Assembly (NCBI GenBank): GCA_963995505.1
Contig: OZ023198.1
Coordinates: 6,782,558 to 6,846,557 of the forward strand
DNA: 64,000 bases
Direction of reading: 5' to 3'
Origin: Hypericum androsaemum
Lineage: Eukaryota; Streptophyta; Magnoliopsida; Malpighiales; Hypericaceae
A model generated the notes under the pieces. It did no database searches. It saw only the letters and a list, made by a program, of their open reading frames with translations, and had not been told where the DNA came from. A program made the position numbers and the translations under genes. The number at the start of each line of letters is the position of its first letter. The stretch's first letter is position 1. Of this stretch, positions 56,438-64,000 are shown piece after piece.

Positions 56438-59400
56438 GTCCCCTCCTCTTGAAAAGGATTTGTCCTCAAATCATCACCTACATCAAACGGACTCAAGTCA
56501 GCCACGTTAAACGAAGCACTTACATTATACTCACCCGGAAGGTCTAGCTTGTAGGCATTATCATTGATGCGTTCTATCACTTGGAATGGACCATCTCCCC
56601 GTGGTAGCAACTTTGAACGTCTTTGGACAGGAAAACGCTCCTTCCTCATATGTAGCCAAACCCAATCTCCCGGCTCAAAGACAACCTTGTGCCTTCCTTT
56701 GTTTGCTTGCCTCGCATAGTGCTCGGTGCGCTTCTCGATGTTCATTCTTGCTTTCTCATGTAACTGCTTGACAAATTCAGCCTTCTTCTTGCCATCTAAG
56801 TTAACATGCTCACTCGAAGGTAGAGGTGATAAATCCAATGGAGTCAAAGGATTAAATCCATAAACAAGCTCAAATGGTGAGAATTGAGTAGCAGAATGGA
56901 CAGAACGATTATAAGCAAACTCAACATGAGGCAAACATTCTTCCCAAGTCTTAATGTTATGCTTAATGAGTGCTCTCAAAAGTGTAGACAAAGTCCTATT
57001 CACTACTTCAGTTTGACCATCAGTTTGAGGATGACAAGTAGTAGAAAACAACAACTTAGTACCTAACTTGCACCACAAGGTCTTCCAAAAGTAACTTAGG
57101 AACTTAGCATCTCTATCAGAGATAATTGTCCTAGGCATGCCATGCAACCGAACAACCTCTCTAAAGAACAAATCAGCAATGTTTGAAGCATCATCAGTCT
57201 TATGACATGGAATGAAATGTGCCATCTTAGAAAACCTATCTACTACCACAAAAATTGAATCTCTTCCACGCTTAGTTCTAGGTAGGCCTAACACAAAATC
57301 CATAGAGATATCAATCCAGGGCTCACTAGGTATAGGTAGTGGGGTGTACAAACCATGGGGTTTTACCTTTGACTTGGCTTGCTTGCAAGTGATGCAACGA
57401 CCACAAACTCTCTCAATGTCTCTCTTCATGCGTGGCCAAAAGAAATGATCTTGTAGCATTGCCAAGGTCTTTGCAATTCCAAAATGCCCCATTAAGCCAC
57501 CTCCATGTGCCTCCTGAATTAGTAATTCTCGCATCGAACAATTAGGCACACAAAGTTTGTTTTCACGAAATAGGTAACCTTTATTACGAAAGAACTTGCC
57601 AAATGCACTTCTTTCAGTTGATCTAAACAACTCGCCAAAATCAACATCATCAACATACATCTCCTTAATGTGTTCAAAGCCAAGTAGTTTAGCATCAAGA
57701 GTTGAGATCAAGGCGTACCTTCGTGATAGTGCATCAGCCACTACATTTTCCTTACCTTGCTTGTAGCGAATGACATAAGGAAATGTCTCAATGAATTCCA
57801 CCCATCGTGCATGCCTCTTGTTCAGCTTGTGTTGCCCCTTTAAGTGCTTGAGTGACTCATGATCAGTGTGAATCACGAACTCCTTTGGCCACAAGTAATG
57901 CTGCCAGGTCTCCAATGCTCGAACTAGTGCGTACAACTCCTTGTCATAGGTCGGGTAATTCAAGGTTGCACCACTTAGTTTCTCACTAAAGTATGCAATG
58001 GGTCTTCCCTCTTGCATAAGGACAGCTCCAATTCCTATACCAGAAGCATCACACTCTATTTCAAAAGTCTTAGAGAAATTAGGTAAAGCTAACAAGGGTG
58101 CATTAGTCAACTTCCCTTTTAGTAGTTGGAAGGCCTTCTCTTGAGCTTCTCCCCAAGTAAAGCCCACATTCTTCTTGATGACTCCAGTTATGGGTGCGGC
58201 TATGCTACTAAAGTCCTTCACAAATCTCCTATAAGAACTAGCTAGTCCATGAAAGCTCCTAACATTAGCAACACTTGTAGGGCTTGGCCATTCACGGATA
58301 GCTCGGATCTTTTCTTCATCATCCTGTATTCCGTTAGCTCCAACAACAAAACCCAAGAATACAAGCTTATCCGTACAAAAGGTGCACTTCTTCAAGTTAG
58401 CAAACAATTGATCTTCTCTAAGTGCATCTAAGACAGATTTCAAATGTTCTAAATGATCCTCCATGCTCTTGCTATAAATGAGTATATCATCAAAGTAAAC
58501 AACCACAAATTTACCAATGAATGGACGTAGAACATGATTCATGAGTCGCATAAATGTGCTAGGTGCGTTGGACAAACCAAATGGCATGACCATCAACTCA
58601 TACAACCCATACTTTGTTTTAAAAGCAGTCTTCCACTCATCTCCTTCTTTCATTCTAATTTGATGATAACCACTCTTCAAATCAATCTTAGAAAACATGC
58701 AAGAACCATGCAACTCATCTAACATGTCATCTAAACGAGGAATAGGGTGACGATATTTTACCGTTATGTTGTTGACTGCTCGGCAATCAACACACATTCT
58801 CCATGATCCATCCTTCTTGGGCACAAGTAGGACTGGAACAGCACATGGACTCATGCTCTCTCTCACGTACCCTTTCTCCAATAGCTCGTTGACTTGCTTC
58901 TCAAGCTCCTTTGTTTCTTCAGGATTGCTTCTATATGCGGGACGGTTAGGTATGGTAGCTCGTCGGGAAAGACATCCTTGTAGTCCTGCAAAAGAGACAC
59001 AACCGTACTAGGTACATGTGGTTCAAGCTCGTTAGTGTTTAAAAGCGCCTCTCTATACCGAAGTAAGATCATAGGCTTCTTTTCAAAGCATGCTTGCTTA
59101 ATATCAGTTGCTCCCACATAGTAACTCTTTTTCCAACTCTCGGTTTTTCTCTCATTGGCCGTTTTAATTTCTGTTTTTCCGGCTTCTTTTGTTTTCTCAA
59201 TCTTTTCTTCTCCATTGGCCGTTTTTCTTATCTTTTTTTCGGCTTCTTCTCTCCTCTCAATCTTTTTCTTTTTGTCACGCTCTCTTTGCTCATCACTTTC
59301 TTTTTGCAACTGTTGTTGATCTTCACAAACTTGTGATGGTGACAAGGGTGCCAAGGTGATTACTCTCTTCTTAAGTATAAATGAATATTTGTTGGTGTAG

Positions 59401-60617
59401 CCATCATGATGCACTTTCCTATCAAACTGCCATAGCCTTCCTAACAATAGATGACCAGCTTGCATTGGTACAACATCACACAACACTTCATCCTCATAGT
59501 TGCCAATGCGGAATGTTACGAATACTTGCTTCATCACTCGTACTTCTCCACTATCATTCAGCCATTGTAGTTTGTAAGGCTTAGGGTGTTTTCCAGTGAG
59601 TAACCCTAACTTCTCCACCATAGTAGTGCTTGCGACATTAGCACAACTTCCTCCATCTATGATGACACTACACACCTTGTCTTTGACATAGCACCTTGTG
59701 TGAAAAATATTTTCTCTTTGAGCCACATCATTTTCTTCTTTTACTTGCACATTCAATGCTCTTCTAGACACAAGAGTAAGCCTCTCAGCAGCTTGGTACT
59801 CTTCCTCGGATACGTCCTCTAAAGAAGGCATGCTTTCATGCTCCGAATCCTCTTCTTCAGTTTCAATCTCTCCACTTTCCTTGATCACCATTGCTTGCTT
59901 GTTAGGGCATTGACTTGAGATGTGCCCTCTTCCTTGACACTTAAAGCACTTGATGTCACGGTTCCTAGCTGGAGTGACTTCCACTTTCCTTTGAGAATTA
60001 GCATGAGAACTCTCGGATTTATGCTCTACTTTGGCTGCTTGTGGCTTGTCAAACTTCTTTTGGTAGTTTGGCTTCCAAGTAGAACTCGATGTAGCTCTTG
60101 TTCTCCCCTCTCCTCTCTTGAGTTGCTTCTCAATTTTCGTTGCCATATGCACCATGTCCTCCAACTCCACATAGTGTTGCAACTCAACTTTGTCTTGAAT
60201 TTCAGGATTGAGTCCATTCAAGAATCTTGCCATTGTAACTTCTCTATCTTCATCTATATCAGCTCTTATCATCGCCATCTCCATCTGTTTGAAATACTCC
60301 TCCACGCTCAGATTTCCTTGCCTCATTCCTTGTAACTTCTTATACAGCCCTCTATAGTAATGACTTGGAACAAATCTCTTCCTCATCACCACTTTCATGT
60401 CTTCCCAAGTAGCTATAGGGCGTTCTCCATTTCTCCTCCTGCTTGTCACAAGTTGATCCCACCAAGTTATGGCATAATCAGTGAATTCGGTGATAGCAAG
60501 TTTTACCTTCTTTGCTTCGGAGCTATTGTGGCAATCAAACACGAACTCAATCTTCTTCTCCCACTCTAAGTACGCCTCCGGGTCAGAACGACCAGCAAAG
60601 GAAGGTATCTTCAGTTT
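56212..60617 (-). pseudogene. gag-pol: Gag-pol of H, 5' truncated, with a 61-bp deletion
   Basis: The frame is open from the break at about 60617 through gag, CCHC knuckle, DGGS protease and the linker to 58863. Near 58955 a 61-bp segment present in A and C is missing between two copies of GAGCTACCA, which shifts the frame just before RT. The second frame (58881-56212, 889 codons) carries RT with YFDD, RNase H, the HHCC zinc finger, DDE integrase, GPF module and an LTR-encoded tail with [10 protein letters not shown]. One conserved RT position reads YELMVMPFG where A and C have YEWMVMPFG. Not functional as a whole because the gag start is lost and the frame is shifted. Confidence 0.88.
56438..56450 (-). 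other. Polypurine tract of H
   Basis: AAGAGGAGGGGAC on the - strand, as in A and C. Confidence 0.78.
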
Positions 60618-60619
60618 GA

Positions 60620-61311
60620 GGGCAAATCCTTTTCAAGAGGGGGGGAATGATGTGAACACGTCCACTATGGAGCTACAAGACCCACAACCAGTTCGAGTTC
60701 CACTTGGACCAATCACAAGAGCAAGAGCAAAGACGCTTCAAGCTGAGCTCAACGGATTAATTCCAAGGATTTGGACTACAACCAGTTCGTGTAAGCCCAT
60801 GGACGTCCATGCAAAGCCCATGCACGTGATTGGAGTTGTTTTGGAAGCCTAAAGGAGTAGAACCAAGATTCCTACTTTTTAGGAATAAGAGTTATCCAAT
60901 AGTGGATAATGATTGTATTTTTCAATTCTTAGGATAAACATTCGTTTTGGAACTAGTTTAAGTAGTATGATAAGTTTGGAGCTCTTCAGAACTTATCTTG
61001 TTGACTTTGGAGTCTATCCAGGTCAGTTTTAACCTCTATATAAGGATGGCCACGAATTCAATAAAGGCATCACTTTTTGGCATAAGAAAATTCGTGAGAT
61101 TTGATACTCTGGTTGTCCTTGTGGGCTGGATTGCTTAGCTAGGGCGTTTGTACTTATCAAACGGAATTTCCATCTCCGTTTGTGGCGTATTCGATTCAAG
61201 ATCAAGGTTCGCGTTCTCACCATTGCTACGGGTCAAAGTTAACAACCACTAAGGTTTGGTGCAAGGCGCAAAGCGACGGGTCAAGATCAACCATCATTCT
61301 AGAGTAGACGG
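60620..61311 (+). mobile_element. 3' end of a G-type element, cut by element I
   Basis: Begins in the last codons of pol (reading GGCAAATCC), has a polypurine tract CAAGAGGGGGGGAA at about 60634-60647 and then a G-type LTR (60648-61311, 664 of about 809 bp). The join to H gag shows shared TTTGA bases. The LTR stops at GTAGACGG, where element I starts exactly at its LTR terminus; GACGG (61307-61311) is the expected left TSD of I. The frame 60481-60852 mixes antisense H gag with this LTR tail and is not a gene. Confidence 0.85.
60648..61311 (+). repeat. G-type 3' LTR, right end missing
   Basis: TGATGTGAACACG start; contains the TATA-like TATATAAGG at 61037 and the pol tail codons to about 60852. 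The last about 145 bp are not in the window, presumably beyond element I. Confidence 0.85.
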
Positions 61312-62116
61312 TGATGTGAGCAAGCCTAAGGACGCACCTACTATCGAGCTTGTAGACTCGCAGCAAGTTCAAGTTCCAATTGGGCCAATGACAAGAGCAC
61401 GAGCTAGGAAGTTGCAATCTGATTTCAATGGACTAATGCAAGAAGTTTGGGCTCAAGTTGGTGCGTACAAGTGCAAGGACGTGCATGAGGCACATGCAAA
61501 GCCCATGCACGTGATAGAGGCTATTTTGGAAGCTTAATATGCACACCAACTTCTGGATGCATGCGCACATGGAGAATCAGCAAGAATCAACCTATTTAGG
61601 CCATGCATCTTCTTGTTAGGACGTGCAATTAATTGTTATTCTATTAGATATTATTTGTTTAGATTATTTCCTATTTTAGTTGAATAATTCGGCCAGAATC
61701 TCCTTAGAATAGGAAAGAGAGTTTTGGCCAGCCTTTGAACTCCTTTTTAAGGAGTTAGCTTGTTTAGGAATATTTTGGTACTTTGGGAGCCTATATAAAG
61801 AGGACTCCTAGCAATAAAACGGACACAACAATTCAGAATTACATAGCTTTGGCTAATTGAGAGTTTAGATACTCGTTTGTTCTTGCTTAGGCTGGTGAGT
61901 CGTCTTGGCTAGAATTTATCTTTCACTTATCAAGCGGACCATCCATCCTCGCTTGTGGCGTGATTCGACCTTAGGTCAAGGTTCAGAAGTTCTTGTTGCG
62001 GGTTAAGGTTCAATTTCGTGCCTTAGTTCGAGTGAGTTCTTGTGAGTTGTGATCTGTTCCATTCTAAAGTAACAAACGGTCCGAGTTGTGAATCTTTTCC
62101 GCATAGATTCATATCA
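61312..62116 (+). repeat. 5' LTR of I
   Basis: 805 bp, TGATGTGAGC...GATTCATATCA, with TATA box at 61792-61799. The 93-codon frame at 61256-61537 is the LTR-borne tail. Confidence 0.93.
61792..61799 (+). promoter_or_regulatory. TATA box of the I 5' LTR
   Basis: TATATAAA followed by AATAAA about 20 bp downstream. Confidence 0.7.
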
Positions 62117-62118
62117 GT

Positions 62119-62130
62119 TGGTATCAGAGC
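62119..62130 (+). other. Primer-binding site of I
   Basis: TGGTATCAGAGC, two bases after the LTR. Confidence 0.92.
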
Positions 62131-62749
62131 TTAGCTTGTTACTTTAGTTCATTATCCTTGTTATTTTTGTTCTTGTTGGTTCGTTTTGTTGCTTGTTATT
62201 TTTTTTTGTTCTTGTTGGTTCGTTTTCTCTCCTCGCTGTTTGAGAGAAAAGAGAGGAAAACAAACGAGTGAAGCAAGAAAAGAAAAAAAAAAGAAAAGAA
62301 AAAAAAAAGAAAAGAAAAGAAAAAAAAAAGGAAAGAAAAGAAAAAGTGCGTGAAGCCTAAAGAGGAAGCAAAGGCCGCAAGCAAGTCTAAAGAGGAAGCA
62401 AGGCCGCAAGCAAGTCTAAAGAGGAAGCAAGGCCGCAAGCAAGCTTAAAGAGGAAACAAAATCAAAAAGGAAGCGAGCAAGACTAAAGGAAAGACCCAAG
62501 AAGAACTTTAACATTCTGGTTGTTAAAGCGTGAAGCTCAAGCAAGGCCGTTCTAGCCTTAGTAAGAACATACAAGTATCACGAGAGGAAAAAGGCAAGAG
62601 TGTGCGAGTACCTTAGAGAGAAAAGCCAAATATTTGAGTGCAAACACGAGTGAACTTGAGTGCACCTTACATTGAGAGTATACACGTAAGGGAGTGAGCT
62701 TGTGAGGCCATATTTTTTTTATTACTAACCAATTTTTCTTGCAGCAAAC
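62131..62749 (+). other. Untranslated leader of I
   Basis: As in C, but the purine tract (62277-62345) is followed by a short tandem repeat (next entry). The splice-like CTAAC, T-rich run and TTGCAG precede the gag ATG. Confidence 0.7.
62354..62470 (+). repeat. 29-bp tandem repeat in the I leader
   Basis: A unit containing TCTAAAGAGGAAGCAAGGCC starts at about 62354, 62384, 62413 and 62442 (spacing 30, 29, 29). Element C has related but not tandemly amplified sequence here. Confidence 0.8.
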
Positions 62750-64000
62750 ATGTCACATGAAGGTCAAACCATGGGAAACATAGACCTTAAGTTATTAGTG
62801 GATGCATTGGCCGGGAAGCTCGAGCAGATGGTGCAAGCTCAGATGGAGCCTTTGCAACTACGCGTGGATGCCGTGGAGAATTCTCGTGACATCCCCCCAA
62901 CGCGAGGCGAACTCCAAAGGCGTAGGAGAGGAGTACCTGTTGGAGAGTCAAGCGGAGCTGATTCTGAATCGGAAGAAGGCGTAGGCTCAACAAGGAGTCT
63001 TAGGAGAGCAAGAACAAGCCGTCCACCTAGGGAGGCGAGGCCAAAGAGAGACGACAACATAGGGAGTATCAAACTGAAGATACCTTCCTTTGCCGGTCGT
63101 TCTGACCCGGAGGCGTACTTAGAGTGGGAGAAGAAGATTGAGTTCGTGTTTGATTGCCACAATAGCTCCGAAGAAAAGAAGGTAAAACTTGCCATCACCG
63201 AATTTACTGATTATGCTATAACTTGGTGGGATCAACTTGTGACAAGCAGGAGGAGAAATAGAGAACGCCCTATAGCTACTTGGGAAGACATGAAAGTAGT
63301 GATGAGGAAGAGATTTGTTCCAAGTCATTACTATAGAGAGCTGTATAAGAAGTTACAAGGAATGAGGCAAGGAAATTTGAGTGTGGAGGAGTATTTCAAA
63401 CAGATGGAGATGGCCATGATAAGAGCTGATATAGATGAAGATAGAGAAGTTACAATGGCAAGGTTCTTGAATGGACTCAATCCTGAAATTCAAGACAAAG
63501 TTGAGTTGCAACACTATGTGGAGTTGGAGGACATGGTGCATATGGCAATGAAAATTGAGAAGCAACTCAAGAGAGGAGAGGGGAGAACAAGAGCTACATC
63601 GAATTCTACTTGGAAGCCAAACTACCAAAAGAAGTTTGACAAGCCACAAGCAACCAAAGTAGAGCATAAACCCGAGAGTTCTCAAGCTAATTCTCAAAGG
63701 AAAGTGGAAGTCACTCCAGCTAGGAACCGTGACATCAAGTGCTTTAAGTGTCAAGGAAGGGGGCACATCTCAAGTCAATGTCCTAACAGGCAAGCAATGG
63801 TGATCAAGGAAGGTGGAGAGATTGAAACTGAAGAAGAGGATTCGGAGCATGAAAGCATGCCTTCTTTGGAGGACGTATCCGAGGAAGAGTACCAAGCTGC
63901 TGAGAGGCTTACTCTTGTGTCTAGAAGAGCATTGAATGTGCAAGTAAAAGAAGAAAATGATGTGGCTCAAAGAGAAAATATTTTTCACACAAGGTGCTAT
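62750..64000 (+). CDS. gag-pol: Gag-pol of element I, N-terminal 417 codons (partial)
   Basis: The ATG at 62750 (MSHEGQ) follows TTGCAGCAAAC exactly as in A and C. The frame is open to the window edge and aligns with residues 1-417 of A and C without gaps: coiled N-terminal region, arginine-rich linker about 55-100, capsid region about 125-260, CCHC knuckle 331-344 and an acidic stretch about 355-385. The protease motif (428) would lie just outside. No defect is seen; whether the copy is intact cannot be judged from this window. Confidence 0.9.
   Translation, partial: MSHEGQTMGNIDLKLLVDALAGKLEQMVQAQMEPLQLRVDAVENSRDIPPTRGELQRRRRGVPVGESSGADSESEEGVGSTRSLRRARTSRPPREARPKRDDNIGSIKLKIPSFAGRSDPEAYLEWEKKIEFVFDCHNSSEEKKVKLAITEFTDYAITWWDQLVTSRRRNRERPIATWEDMKVVMRKRFVPSHYYRELYKKLQGMRQGNLSVEEYFKQMEMAMIRADIDEDREVTMARFLNGLNPEIQDKVELQHYVELEDMVHMAMKIEKQLKRGEGRTRATSNSTWKPNYQKKFDKPQATKVEHKPESSQANSQRKVEVTPARNRDIKCFKCQGRGHISSQCPNRQAMVIKEGGEIETEEEDSEHESMPSLEDVSEEEYQAAERLTLVSRRALNVQVKEENDVAQRENIFHTRCY

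Larger units (their letters stand above)
55719..60619 (-). mobile_element. Ty3/gypsy element H, truncated at both ends
   Basis: Minus-strand element. Its 3' LTR lacks the first about 105 bp of the + strand orientation (U5 end), starting at CGAACTAAGG. Pol and most of gag follow, and gag stops abruptly at 60619, where a G-type element begins. 5' LTR, primer site, leader and gag start are missing. Gag shares distinctive variants with J, so H and J may be pieces of one element or close sisters. No TSD can be assigned. Confidence 0.85.
61312..64000 (+). mobile_element. Ty3/gypsy chromovirus I, 5' part, continues past the window
   Basis: Complete 805-bp 5' LTR, primer site, leader and 417 codons of open gag. 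The LTR is of the same subtype as the left LTR of A (tail IEAILEA). It lies inside the G-type LTR, with GACGG as candidate left TSD; the right end is outside the window. Confidence 0.9.

Noticed and set aside
60481..60852. 123-codon + strand frame joining antisense H gag to a G-type LTR tail
   Set aside because: Artefact of the rearrangement junction; the first part is antisense to gag.

Overview
The window reads as plant heterochromatin. No single-copy host gene, rRNA gene or tRNA gene can be recognised. It has two components. (1) Four long blocks of a pyrimidine-rich, roughly 10-bp tandem repeat (core CCTTTTCTTG on the + strand), about 18 kb in all. (2) A dense nest of Ty3/gypsy-type LTR retrotransposons that interrupt or flank those blocks. 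Plant origin is inferred from the chromovirus-type gag-pol, the primer-binding sites matching plant initiator tRNA-Met (TGGTATCAGAGC) and the nested-LTR layout. No species can be named from the sequence alone.

Layout. Satellite 1-5927; non-autonomous 2.4-kb LTR element B1 (+, 5928-8313, TSD TATCT); satellite 8314-11990; a 91-bp unexplained filler (11991-12081); element A (-, 12082-18900) with an intact 1595-residue gag-pol but mismatched LTRs and no TSD; satellite 18901-22303; element D (-, 22304-44669, TSD CTTTT), a decayed copy carrying three further insertions: F (-, 23984-29596, TSD CTCAC, in the integrase), C (+, 33867-40666, TSD CTTGA, in the leader; intact 1595-residue gag-pol, LTRs about 99.75 % identical) and G (-, 41311-44410, TSD ATGTG, in the 5' LTR of D; internally deleted). 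Then satellite 44670-49744; a second non-autonomous element B2 (+, 49745-52204); a scrambled zone of truncated elements J (52207-55718), H (55719-60619) and a G-type 3' end (60620-61311); and the first 2.7 kb of element I (+, from 61312), which runs off the window.

How the parts relate. A, C, D, G, H, I and J are relatives with one long gag-protease-RT-RNase H-integrase ORF. The ORF crosses the polypurine tract and ends about 75 codons inside the 3' LTR, with a basic tail (TRARA[RK]) resembling what I recall of CRM-type (centromeric) chromoviruses. A and C look coding-competent. B1 and B2 have no polymerase but share the LTR ends (TGATATGA...TCATATCA), primer site, polypurine tract and the peptide leading into it, so they are probably mobilised by the A/C machinery. 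Their own ORF, of unknown function, shows mostly synonymous differences between copies. Satellite plus CRM-like nests make a centromeric or pericentromeric location plausible but unproven.

LTR divergences were counted by eye. Insertion order is certain where one element lies inside another. Ages in the text assume 1.3e-8 substitutions per site per year and are rough.
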